Shown here: piece after piece, positions 17,480-26,020 of the stretch
Layout of the letters: the number at the start of each line of letters is the position of its first letter
Numbering within the stretch: the stretch's first letter is position 1
Source of the DNA: Gammaproteobacteria bacterium
Lineage (GTDB): Bacteria; Pseudomonadota; Gammaproteobacteria; Pseudomonadales; IMCC2047
DNA length: 64,000 nt
Direction of reading: 5' to 3'
NCBI GenBank assembly: GCA_021773395.1
Contig: JAJFKB010000015.1
Span: 29,941-93,940, forward strand
Notes under the pieces: model-generated
Database searches by the model: none
The model's input: only the letters and a program-made list of their open reading frames with translations
Told to the model about the DNA's origin: nothing
Program-made: the position numbers and the translations under genes

Positions 17480-19633
17480 GTGGCAGAGTGTGACGATACA
17501 ATAAAAATAATGGTTCCAAACATGGTCGAGTGGATTCAGCGTTGGCGTTACCGTATAGAAAAGGGTAGTCCGCACCTTATTCTGCTGGTAGGACTGTTAC
17601 TTTTTATTATCTTTGTCTCTGTAGTGGGTGGCTTCCTGGTGCATATTTCCGGCGTCGGGGGGGCTTTGCCGGAATCTATGTGGTGGGTGTTTCTGCGTAT
17701 CAGTGATCCTGGCTATCTGGGAGATGATAGCACCGTCACCAGTGCATTTTTTGGTACTGTCTTTACCGTGATTGGAATGGTGGTCTTTATGGCCGGGCTG
17801 GTGGGAATATTGACCAGTTTAATCATGAGTAGCCTTAAAAAACTGCATGAAGGACGCTCAGCAGTAGTGTTTCGCAATCATGTGGTCGTTATTGGCTGGA
17901 ATAATGAAATTTTCACCCTGATCAGTGAATTACTGACGGCTTGGGACGATACGGGTATTGCTATGCTGGCAGCCGAGCCCAAAGAAGTCGCTGAAGATGA
18001 GATTGAGCGGCGCGTCTATTCGCAGATCGGTCGAGCACATGACCGAAAGTTCAAGAACAACCTTAAAACTCGAGTGGTCTATCGCAATGGCAGTTCTCTG
18101 GCGTTAAGAGATCTGGAGCGCGTCGGTGTACATAAGGCTCGTTATGTGATTATTCTCGCGGGAGAGCAGGAACGGGGGACGACCACTGATGTGCAGCAAA
18201 TTCGAATTCTGCATGCCATCAATCAGCTGCGCAGTCATCATGATAACGTTGGAGATTTTACCGTCATTGCTGAGTTGACCATGCAGCGACTGCGGGCACA
18301 TGCCTTTTATGCTTTGAATATGAATCCGCTGGCTGATACCTGGGTGCGTTTAGGCGAGCAACAAAAATTAGCACGAGGCGAGGAGAGTTTTTTACCACGC
18401 ACAACACAGCAGCCCAATGATCAGGATATAACCGTGATCAATGGTGATCAGATTGTAAGTAGAGCTATAGTGCAGTGCGCCATTCAGCCTTGCTTGAGCA
18501 AAGTTTATAACGAGTTGCTTTCTTTTACAGGTAAGGAGCTCTTTTTATGGCGCCCCAATGACGACTGGCAGCCGGTTTTTAAACAGGCGGCGACACTACC
18601 ACCGGAACAGGTACCCTTGTTCCTTAATGCTCACCTGGACAAGGGTATGATTGTCGGTATTCGTGACTCGGGTGCAGATTTCGGTGAGCTGTTTTTTAGG
18701 CCAAATGACTGGGTGGAAAATCTGCAGGGAAACGATCTGATTGTATTGGCTGACAAACAGGAATGGCAGAATCCCAGTCCCCAGCTAAGGAAGGAAATTA
18801 ACATTGAACCGCGAGCTACGAACGGGGTTGCAGATTACATTGCGGAGTCATCGCAACCCTCAGAGCACGGTATTCTGATACTGGGATTTAACCGCAGATT
18901 AGGCGTGGTGTTAGAGCAACTTTCAGAATATTGTGAGCAGTATCCGGATACGCAGATGCGGTTGACTATGGTCGCGCCGCAGATCCCTGATGAATTTTAT
19001 AAATTGGCTGAACAGTGGCCGGTAGTTGCCGATGCTCAGGAAAAGGGCAGGCTGATCAGTGCAGATTTTACGGACTGGAACGTGTTGGGGCCGGTGATTC
19101 GAAACTCCCCTCGCCGTAAGTCTATTATTCTGCTAACGGATGACTGTGCTCTGTCACTTTCGGACGGTTCGGTTGATGCCAGGGTGACACTGGCATTAGT
19201 AATGCTGAGAGCCTATCGCGGAGATGCAGCCTGGCAGAAGCATTTTGATGAATCGAATATTGTCGCGGAAATTCTGGATCCACAAAATAAGTCGGTTATA
19301 GAGCGTGAGCAGCTGGCTAACGATATCATCGTGGGCAACGAATATGTGAGTCGATTTATAGCTCAGGTGACCAGTGATTTTCGTTTGGAAGAGCTGTTCC
19401 GCGAGCTGCTCGATTACGGCGACTATGAGCTATATGTAAAGCCGATCGAAAACTATCAAGTAAGTAAAAATGATCAATTCAGCGAAGTGACGAAACAGGC
19501 GGCAGCACAGGGAGAAATAGCGATCGGCTATCTGTTTTCCGAGCCGCAGGCAGGTGTTAAGATGGCATTGGCTCCCGATCTGATGCAACAGATGGATAAC
19601 GCGGAACGTATCATCGTGATTGCAGAGAGCTAG
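17480..19633 (+). CDS. CASTOR/POLLUX-like ion channel with two RCK-type NAD-binding domains
   Basis: 717 residues. Two membrane helices (about 33-56 and 93-117) flank a pore-like segment WWVFLRISDPGYLGDD, unlike the TVGYGD filter of K+ channels but like bacterial relatives of plant CASTOR/POLLUX. A cytoplasmic part follows with two Rossmann-type TrkA_N/RCK units, VVVIGWNNEIFTLISELL (about 134-151) and GILILGFNRRLGVVLEQL (about 470-487). It is predicted to be a ligand-gated cation channel of the inner membrane. GTG 17480 gives the full frame; ATG 17510 or 17522 are alternatives, none with a strong ribosome site. It is followed at 31 bases by the next channel gene. Confidence 0.8.
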   Translation: MAECDDTIKIMVPNMVEWIQRWRYRIEKGSPHLILLVGLLLFIIFVSVVGGFLVHISGVGGALPESMWWVFLRISDPGYLGDDSTVTSAFFGTVFTVIGMVVFMAGLVGILTSLIMSSLKKLHEGRSAVVFRNHVVVIGWNNEIFTLISELLTAWDDTGIAMLAAEPKEVAEDEIERRVYSQIGRAHDRKFKNNLKTRVVYRNGSSLALRDLERVGVHKARYVIILAGEQERGTTTDVQQIRILHAINQLRSHHDNVGDFTVIAELTMQRLRAHAFYALNMNPLADTWVRLGEQQKLARGEESFLPRTTQQPNDQDITVINGDQIVSRAIVQCAIQPCLSKVYNELLSFTGKELFLWRPNDDWQPVFKQAATLPPEQVPLFLNAHLDKGMIVGIRDSGADFGELFFRPNDWVENLQGNDLIVLADKQEWQNPSPQLRKEINIEPRATNGVADYIAESSQPSEHGILILGFNRRLGVVLEQLSEYCEQYPDTQMRLTMVAPQIPDEFYKLAEQWPVVADAQEKGRLISADFTDWNVLGPVIRNSPRRKSIILLTDDCALSLSDGSVDARVTLALVMLRAYRGDAAWQKHFDESNIVAEILDPQNKSVIEREQLANDIIVGNEYVSRFIAQVTSDFRLEELFRELLDYGDYELYVKPIENYQVSKNDQFSEVTKQAAAQGEIAIGYLFSEPQAGVKMALAPDLMQQMDNAERIIVIAES

Positions 19634-19664
19634 CGGATAAAATTCCCCCCATGAGCGCTTTAGT

Positions 19665-20408
19665 ATGATTGCAAACAGGACTTTCAAGCAACGGCTTAAA
19701 TGCCTGGTGGAGCGGGATGATACACCAGCAGGGCGGCGCTTTGAGTTCTTTATTATGGGGCTTATCTTTTGCTCACTGGTGGCCTTTTCAATTGAAACAT
19801 TACCCAACCTGTCTGGGCTCGGTCTTGAGCTACTTAACTATTTTGAAATTATTGTAATCGCGGTATTTACGCTGGAGTATCTGGCAAGAATTTATGTCGC
19901 TGACCGACGCTTGAAGTTCATCTTCAGTTTCTTTGGGATGATTGATTTATTGGCAATTATTCCCTTTTATTTGACTTTGGGAATGGACTTGAGGTCGGTT
20001 CGAACCTTACGCCTCTTCCGACTGGTGTTACTGGTTAAACTGGTCCGCTATTCGGAATCTCTGGAGCGCTTTCGTCGTGCCTTTGTTATTGCCAAGGAAG
20101 ATTTGGCATTGTTTTTCGCCGGTGCAATCGTGCTTCTATATCTGTCAGCGATAGGCATCTATCTATTTGAAAATAACGCACAACCGGAGGTGTTTTCCTC
20201 AGTGTTCCATAGCCTTTGGTGGGCTTTGTCGACACTAACTACAGTGGGGTATGGCGATGTTTATCCCATCACTGTGGGCGGGAAAATATTTACTTTTTTT
20301 GTGCTTATGCTGGGGCTGGGTATTGTTGCCGTGCCAACGGGTTTAATTTCCTCCGCTCTGGTTAAAGCCAGACAGGAAGACAGAGAACGGCAGGCTGAAA
20401 CTGATTGA
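19665..20408 (+). CDS. Voltage-gated potassium channel (ion_trans family)
   Basis: 247 residues with six membrane helices. An S4-like voltage sensor, with arginines about every third position, is visible in RSVRTLRLFRLVLLVKLVRY (about residues 107-126). The pore loop ends TLTTVGYGDVYP, a canonical K+ selectivity filter, followed by a last helix rich in Gly and Val. The length fits a minimal bacterial Kv channel with no cytoplasmic regulatory domain. It lies 31 bases after the RCK-type channel and 39 bases before the PycTM-like gene, so an operon is likely. Confidence 0.9.
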   Translation: MIANRTFKQRLKCLVERDDTPAGRRFEFFIMGLIFCSLVAFSIETLPNLSGLGLELLNYFEIIVIAVFTLEYLARIYVADRRLKFIFSFFGMIDLLAIIPFYLTLGMDLRSVRTLRLFRLVLLVKLVRYSESLERFRRAFVIAKEDLALFFAGAIVLLYLSAIGIYLFENNAQPEVFSSVFHSLWWALSTLTTVGYGDVYPITVGGKIFTFFVLMLGLGIVAVPTGLISSALVKARQEDRERQAETD

Positions 20409-20447
20409 TAGTATCAGTCATAACTCTTTTTAAGCAAGGGGTGAAAA

Positions 20448-21035
20448 TTGGATAACGAACAGGATACAAACAGAGTAAATGAACCCTTTGCCTCGGTTGA
20501 GCCACACGAAAGCATTGATGTGGTGCTGCAAACAATTCAGGAAAGTCAGGTGCAGTTCAGCACGATGGCCGATGAAAAGGCCAACATCATGATTACCGTC
20601 TGTTCTATTTTGCTAACGCTAGCGGTGGGCAAACTGGAGGAGAGGGTGCTGGTAATGCCGATCGTTGTATTCTGTGTTTTCGTCGCGCCGGCACTGATAT
20701 TTGCTATTCTGACGGTGATCCCCTCATCCGGGAACTCTAAAGTTAAACCAAAAGATATCATTAAACGTCGTAGCGCCTTTAATCCTTTTTTCTTTATGCA
20801 TTTCTCCTTGTTACCGATTGATATGTTTGAGGAGGAATTTGAAAAAGCGATTGGCAGCACGAAGAATCTGTATCGTAATGTGGCTCGAGACATTTATAAT
20901 CAGGGCGTGGTATTAAGAGTTAAGAAGTACCGCTATTTACGTTGGAGTTATTTGGCACTGCTATGCGGTGTGATCTTGAGCTTGGCTGTTTTCCTGATTC
21001 AGCTGGTGCTTGGCCAGGTGGCCTGGGCGTCCTGA
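20448..21035 (+). CDS. PycTM-like membrane protein (Pycsar effector family, DUF5706-like)
   Basis: 195 residues. The segment VQFSTMADEKANIMITVCSI followed by a hydrophobic helix resembles the first helix block of the PycTM family, where a short D-x-KA(N/S) motif precedes the membrane. Helices are at about 45-60, 63-85 and 165-190; a cytoplasmic loop with charged residues lies between the last two. In Pycsar defence such proteins disrupt the membrane when a cyclic pyrimidine nucleotide binds, but there is no adjacent cyclase gene here and no separate nucleotide-binding domain. I start at TTG 20448, preceded by AAGGGG. Family assignment is by pattern only. Confidence 0.6.
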   Translation: MDNEQDTNRVNEPFASVEPHESIDVVLQTIQESQVQFSTMADEKANIMITVCSILLTLAVGKLEERVLVMPIVVFCVFVAPALIFAILTVIPSSGNSKVKPKDIIKRRSAFNPFFFMHFSLLPIDMFEEEFEKAIGSTKNLYRNVARDIYNQGVVLRVKKYRYLRWSYLALLCGVILSLAVFLIQLVLGQVAWAS

Positions 21036-21144
21036 GTTTTGGGGAACAGGTAATTAATAAAACTAAATTAAGAACGGTTAGGGGAAGATGATGGAGCTAT
21101 TTGCGAGTAAGGATTTACGTAATGTGATGCGAAGAGGTATTAAT

Positions 21145-21693
21145 ATGCACAGACAGATAAAAGGGTGGATGGTGGGGATGCTTGCTTGTTCGCTGCTCGC
21201 CGTCGGTGCCTGCTCGACACTACCAACCGCAGATGGTGATGCACCTCAGAGTAAAGGGGCCTCAAAGTCATCGGGCAGTCCGAAAGCCATGGTTAGGGAC
21301 GGGTTTGATGCGTATGGCAATCGTAAATATGAAGAGGCAATAACACTTTTTAAAAACACACAAAAGAATGCCAGCAAAGGCTCCAGCGCTTATGATAAAG
21401 CATTGGTTGGCGAAATTCTGATTCGCTTAAGTGCCGACAGAAGATGGCGGAATTTGGATCGTGCGGAGCAGATTTTAGCGGAATTAAGGTCAGGCAGTTC
21501 AAAAAGAGCGAGCGGAGCTGATGAGAGCCAACTTTTAATGAACGCCCTTAATAATCTGGTAATTGCGGAAAAAGATAATGCTGAGTTGCGCAGGAAATTA
21601 GACGCTTCCTACGCTCAGTTATCCAGGTTGGAGAAGGAAAAGGTAAATCTCAACAATGCATTGAATAAACTACGCAGTTTAACGCTCGACTAG
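21145..21693 (+). CDS. Lipoprotein with TPR-like helical domain
   Basis: About 182 residues from ATG 21145: a short signal ending LLAVGAC (Cys at about 23), a Ser/Gly-rich linker and helical repeats (FDAYGNRKYEEAITLFKNTQ) ending in a coiled coil (KLDASYAQLSRLEKEKVNLN). The frame opens at ATG 21088/21091, which follow AGGGGAAG, but that start would put about 20 extra residues before the signal; GAGG also precedes 21145. The role is unknown; an outer-membrane-anchored helical protein is likely. Same strand as the channel and PycTM-like genes, with a gap of about 110 bases. Confidence 0.65.
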   Translation: MHRQIKGWMVGMLACSLLAVGACSTLPTADGDAPQSKGASKSSGSPKAMVRDGFDAYGNRKYEEAITLFKNTQKNASKGSSAYDKALVGEILIRLSADRRWRNLDRAEQILAELRSGSSKRASGADESQLLMNALNNLVIAEKDNAELRRKLDASYAQLSRLEKEKVNLNNALNKLRSLTLD

Positions 21694-22001
21694 CACAGAA
21701 ACATAGCAGGAGCCATTTTTATCGGGGTGAATTCGAACATATTTTGGTTTGAAAAAGACTCGTTTGACAGTCAGCCTTGGTCTATTTAATGCCTGGAACA
21801 CCCGGAAGAAGCCAGATGTTGGTTTCTTCCAGGGAGGCAATTATGTTTCGATGTTACCAACCCTGCCTGATTACTCTGGAAGTTTGAGGCGTCAACAAAG
21901 TTAACTGGATAGAAAAAAGAGGATAATATTTACACTTAAAACAATGGGAAAGATCATATGGCCAGGTTTTTTTGAGCGGTAGTCCGGGTTCTTTTTACGG
22001 A
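21694..22001. other. Intergenic region with strong hairpin and a 14-codon open frame
   Basis: This 308-base gap between convergent genes holds a hairpin (21804-21813 with 21821-21830, nine of ten Watson-Crick plus one wobble pair). Right after it AGGGAGG (21831-21837) stands five bases before ATG 21843, which opens a 14-codon frame reading MFRCYQPCLITLEV and ending at 21887. No further gene was seen. Whether the frame is translated is unknown. Confidence 0.4.
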
Positions 22002-23273
22002 TCATTTAGAAAAGCTTGCGATATCTTTTACAATCGCGAAGTCCTCTTCCAGAATCATCGCTTTCTCAGAACGCTTTAATGCCAGTCTGGAGTGATATTT
22101 TGCCGCGTTGCTTAATGCTTTATCGTCAATTAGAGCCAGCGAACGCAAGGCCTTCTGTAAGCGCACCGATACTTCAATCGAGTCAGCGCCATCGCGTGCA
22201 ATCGCTGTAAACGCATCATCGAACATATCTCGCACAGAAATCTCCGGTATCTCAACCCGATCATACTCAGGTGTTGTAGAGTCCTCCCTGTTGCTTGGTG
22301 CACTCCACATAACAAACAATCGGACGAGTGTTCCGATCACATTAATTGCTGTACCTTGATCATTTACTGCTGGTGATAAAGCGCGACTTGCAATTTCAGA
22401 CAAAACAACCAGGCCGAACCTGGGGTCTTCGTCAAAAAGACGATCGTGTCCGATTATGAACGATTGAACTATCCTTTCACACTCCGTTGTGGTTTGTTGA
22501 TGGGGTTGACCGATTAAATACGCTAGCGGCCGCCCCGGTGTAACAAAAGTTCCTGGTAATGCAGAGATCATCAGCTTTGCTTGAACTTTTTCGACACATG
22601 CCTGAAGCCCCCCAATGTCGATATTTTGCACATAACCTATGACCTCTGAAAATATTGGTATTCCATCTGATGTCTGGGAGCTTACAGGAATGCTGTGCAC
22701 CGACAGAGTATCTCTTTTTCGTTTTAATGCTTCTTCAGTAGCGTGTTCAACTTTCTTTATGGTTTCTCCGAGACGCCCCAGGCGTGCAATGCTATCTACC
22801 CATCGTACGAAAGTAAGTATTACCAGGGCAAAAACAATGATGGTAAGAATGAATATAGTAAAGTGCCCGGCCACCTCAAAATAATTATTATTTACTGCCG
22901 TTAGAGCGACAATGCTAAAAATGAAAGCGCCAATAAAAGTCGAAAGTGCATTCTGCGATACATCATCGGCAACGACTAATGGAAATGAACGTGGTGTTGC
23001 TGAATTACTGGTAGAGGCGTAGGCCGAGACCATGGAGGTGACCGCAAGTGTAGCAATGACCAGCATGCTGGAGGCCATAACTGAAAGTAGACTTTCTACT
23101 GATTCAACGGTGATGGTGGGCAGAATCTGTGCTACCTGTGTGCTATCTGCGATCCCGGCAGCCAGGACTGTGCTGACCGACATTATACAAACGACTAATG
23201 GTCTCACCCAAAGGCGTTCCCGTAGCCTTTTAATAAAAAACCAAAACCGGTCAGCTGAGAGGAGTGGGTGCAT
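22002..23273 (-). CDS. DUF2254 membrane protein
   Basis: 423 residues. The N-terminal half has four predicted membrane helices (about 24-42, 64-88, 108-128, 137-160), including VESLLSVMASSMLVIATLAV and a SATPRSFPLVVADDVSQNAL loop that is a recognisable DUF2254 signature. The C-terminal half is soluble, with VNDQGTAINVIGTLVRL and DRLFDEDPRFGLVVLSEIA also typical. The function is not established. It stands alone on the minus strand between the lipoprotein gene and the histidine kinase. Confidence 0.85.
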   Translation of the reverse strand: MHPLLSADRFWFFIKRLRERLWVRPLVVCIMSVSTVLAAGIADSTQVAQILPTITVESVESLLSVMASSMLVIATLAVTSMVSAYASTSNSATPRSFPLVVADDVSQNALSTFIGAFIFSIVALTAVNNNYFEVAGHFTIFILTIIVFALVILTFVRWVDSIARLGRLGETIKKVEHATEEALKRKRDTLSVHSIPVSSQTSDGIPIFSEVIGYVQNIDIGGLQACVEKVQAKLMISALPGTFVTPGRPLAYLIGQPHQQTTTECERIVQSFIIGHDRLFDEDPRFGLVVLSEIASRALSPAVNDQGTAINVIGTLVRLFVMWSAPSNREDSTTPEYDRVEIPEISVRDMFDDAFTAIARDGADSIEVSVRLQKALRSLALIDDKALSNAAKYHSRLALKRSEKAMILEEDFAIVKDIASFSK

Positions 23274-23359
23274 CTGTAACTCCTTATATAGAAGAAACCT
23301 CTAACTTAAATAAAGCTAGAGAAGCTTAGTTATTTTTTAATAACCTCATAATACCAAGG

Positions 23360-25624
23360 CTAATCCGGTATGTTATGCTCTTCAAAAAATCTTGTTAGCT
23401 GGTCGGCCAAGTAGTCCTCGTTTGCTTCGGAATTGACCAGTAGCAGAGGCGTTTCTTTGTTGGCATCGGAGCGTTTCGCTCCTTCCATAAATAGTGCTAC
23501 GCCATTCGGATCAGAATGTTCACCGATGAGAATGAGCTTGATTTCATCTTCCTTGATGAGCAGCTCTGCTTTATCAAGGTCGGCGGTTCTGATAATGTCC
23601 CATTCACTTTCGGTGAGCGCTTCTTTAATGGCTTCGCCCAGCGCCGAAGCGTCTTCTGTGACAAGTAGCAGTTTTCCAGCACTGCGCTCGGGTAGGAAGC
23701 TCTTAACCGTTTTGGTTAGCTTTTCTTTATCTATCGGCTTGATCAGATAATCAGACGCGCCCAGTGACAAGCCTAATTCTCGCTCGCTTAGCATGGATTG
23801 CATGATGACTGGAATAGCGGAAGTATCCGGATCTTGTTTTAGCTGTTCCAGTACCTGCCAGCCATCCATTTCTGGCATCAGTACATCGAGCACAATAATT
23901 TCAGGATTATATTCTTTGGCTAACTCGATTCCCTTTTTACCGGACTCAGCGGTGATGACCGAATAGTTTTTCTTGCTCAGAATGCGTTTTGCCAGCTCAC
24001 GGGAGGTCGCGTCATCGTCGATTACCAGAATGCATGCGCTGCCTTTGGATATTGTTTCTGTCTGCCCAGACAGTTGCTGGCCCTCCTTGCTATCCGATTG
24101 TGCCAGGGACTGGTTGGGACAGGTAAATGTGAAGCAGGTGCCGGCGCCCGGTGTGCTTTTGACAGTAATGTCGCCATGCATTAATAGTGCAAATTTCTTG
24201 CAGATGGACAACCCCAGTCCTGTGCCGCCAAACTGTCGTGTGGTAGAGGAGTCAGCCTGGGTGAACTCATCAAAAATTCTGCCCAGTTGTTCCTCCGTCA
24301 TGCCGATCCCGTTATCAATCACCGACAGGTTGAGCGTATCCTCGCTTTCAGTTTGCGTTCTTGCCAGGGTGATTTCAATCACTCCATCACTGGTGAATTT
24401 GCAGGCATTGCTTAGCAGGTTGAGTAATATTTGGCGGAACTTGGTTACGTCTGTATTAAATTCCGCATTTTCCGCTTCGAAATTGAATTTGATCTGGTTG
24501 TTTTGTTTCTCCGCAAGCGGATGCACGGTATGCAATACTTCCTCTACGCTGCTTTTCAGGTTGATTCTCTCAAAATAGAGGGTCATTTTTCCCGATTCAA
24601 TTTTGGAGATATCCAGTACATCGTTGATGAGAGACAGTAGATGCTTGCCTGCTTCGAGGATTTTGGCTAAATCCGGCTGCAAATCCTGTACTTCGATATC
24701 GTCATCTTCTTCAATCTCTTCCATCAGCATTTCACTATAGCCAATAATCGCATTCATCGGTGTTCTAAGCTCATGGCTCATGTTGGCTAAAAAGCTACTT
24801 TTCGCCAGATTGGCCTCATCAGCACGCTGTTTTTCCTCCTCCACTTTTTTCATGGTGCTTTGCAGCGTTGCTGCCATCCCGTTAAACGCCTCCGCCAATC
24901 CACCGAGTTCATCGTTGCTGAATTTTGGTATCTGATACTCCAAATGGCCATGGCTCCATTTGTCCGTTCCCTCAAGTAAAGCGGACAGGGCGCGTTTTGT
25001 GTAATGAAACAGGTGGTAGGCCAGTGCGATGGTAAAAATCAACGAGCTGAGGAATACGATCAGGGTCACTCGGTTGGTCAGTGATTCTACTTTGTCTATT
25101 TCGGTATTCAGTGCCTGTGATTTATCCGTTAATAATTCCGTGTCTGACTTGAGCGCGTCCACAGCCACATTGAAATCTGAACGGTAACTGCGAATGGGTT
25201 TGTGCTCTTCGGTGGCTGTTTTTTCTTTGCCGATAACAATAGCTTCTTGCCAGCGGTTGAGTAAATGCTCGGACTCTTTTGTGCCTTGCATTTTCTTCAG
25301 TAAATCAGGATCGACTCTTTGTGAGATTTTAACCAGCCGGGCTTTTTGCCGAGTTATGCTCTCCAATAGGTCAGCACGCTCCTGATCGGTCAATGTGGAC
25401 TGATTTCGAGTTTCAGCCAAGGCTTCAATGACCAACAGTTTTTTGTGTATCTTTCTAAGTTGCTGTATGTGAGAGTTGATCATAAATTGAGAGCGAGTAA
25501 CCGATTGAAGCTGTACAACTATCTCTTTTCGCACCCCGTTGGACCAGGAGAAAACCAGAATCGAACAAAGAAAGAAAAGCAGTATGATGATGAGTGAAAA
25601 GGCTATCCGCTTACTTAGGCTCAT
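23360..25624 (-). CDS. Hybrid sensor histidine kinase
   Basis: 754 residues. It has two membrane helices (about 7-27 and 188-208) around a helical periplasmic sensor, a HAMP domain (about 210-265), HisKA with FLANMSHELRTPMNAIIGYS (about 280-300), and HATPase with N-box RQILLNLLSNACKFT, DNGIGM and GGTGLGLSI. A receiver domain follows (ILVIDDDATS, phospho-Asp in IIVLDVLMPEMDGW, then KPID). The last 110 residues look like a second receiver that has lost its acidic pocket (LLLVTEDASALG, LILIGEHSD). It ends an operon with the single receiver and the cyclase. Confidence 0.9.
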   Translation of the reverse strand: MSLSKRIAFSLIIILLFFLCSILVFSWSNGVRKEIVVQLQSVTRSQFMINSHIQQLRKIHKKLLVIEALAETRNQSTLTDQERADLLESITRQKARLVKISQRVDPDLLKKMQGTKESEHLLNRWQEAIVIGKEKTATEEHKPIRSYRSDFNVAVDALKSDTELLTDKSQALNTEIDKVESLTNRVTLIVFLSSLIFTIALAYHLFHYTKRALSALLEGTDKWSHGHLEYQIPKFSNDELGGLAEAFNGMAATLQSTMKKVEEEKQRADEANLAKSSFLANMSHELRTPMNAIIGYSEMLMEEIEEDDDIEVQDLQPDLAKILEAGKHLLSLINDVLDISKIESGKMTLYFERINLKSSVEEVLHTVHPLAEKQNNQIKFNFEAENAEFNTDVTKFRQILLNLLSNACKFTSDGVIEITLARTQTESEDTLNLSVIDNGIGMTEEQLGRIFDEFTQADSSTTRQFGGTGLGLSICKKFALLMHGDITVKSTPGAGTCFTFTCPNQSLAQSDSKEGQQLSGQTETISKGSACILVIDDDATSRELAKRILSKKNYSVITAESGKKGIELAKEYNPEIIVLDVLMPEMDGWQVLEQLKQDPDTSAIPVIMQSMLSERELGLSLGASDYLIKPIDKEKLTKTVKSFLPERSAGKLLLVTEDASALGEAIKEALTESEWDIIRTADLDKAELLIKEDEIKLILIGEHSDPNGVALFMEGAKRSDANKETPLLLVNSEANEDYLADQLTRFFEEHNIPD

Positions 25625-25654
25625 TATTATTATCCTGGGTAAGAGTCGTTATTA

Positions 25655-26020
25655 TTAATTGTTGAGTAGGATATCTATCTTCATTAGCAGGCGCTTTAAA
25701 TCAATGGGCTTGGTGTCATAGTCATCGCAACCGGCTTCCAGCGCCTTGGCGCGATCCGATTCCATGGCGTGTGCTGTAAGCGCAATGATTTTGATAGATT
25801 GCGTAGCGACGTTACCCTTAAGTTCCCTGGCAGCCGTCCAGCCATCCTTTACCGGCAGGCTCATGTCCAATAGTATGATGTCGGGGTTCCATGAGGATGC
25901 CTTATCGATACCTTCCTGTCCGTCCACCGCCAGCTCCACCTCAAAGCCTTTGCGTTGTAATCTGCGGCTGAGCATGTCTCTATTCATTTCGTTATCTTCT
26001 ACCACTAAAACTCTAGGCAT
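25655..26020 (-). CDS. Single-domain response regulator
   Basis: 121 residues, receiver only: VLVVEDNEMNRDML (acidic pair), phospho-Asp in DIILLDMSLPVKDGW, Thr in ALTAHA and Lys in DTKPID. It has no output domain, so it probably relays phosphate or acts by protein contact. The ATG lies inside the end of the cyclase gene (eight-base overlap) and the kinase gene begins 30 bases downstream. The set is therefore a phosphorelay: kinase, this receiver, and the receiver in the cyclase. Confidence 0.92.
   Translation of the reverse strand: MPRVLVVEDNEMNRDMLSRRLQRKGFEVELAVDGQEGIDKASSWNPDIILLDMSLPVKDGWTAARELKGNVATQSIKIIALTAHAMESDRAKALEAGCDDYDTKPIDLKRLLMKIDILLNN

Noticed and set aside
20448-21035. A complete Pycsar defence system.
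   Set aside because: No PycC-type cyclase gene is adjacent; the nearest cyclase is in a phosphorelay operon on the other strand about 5 kb away.
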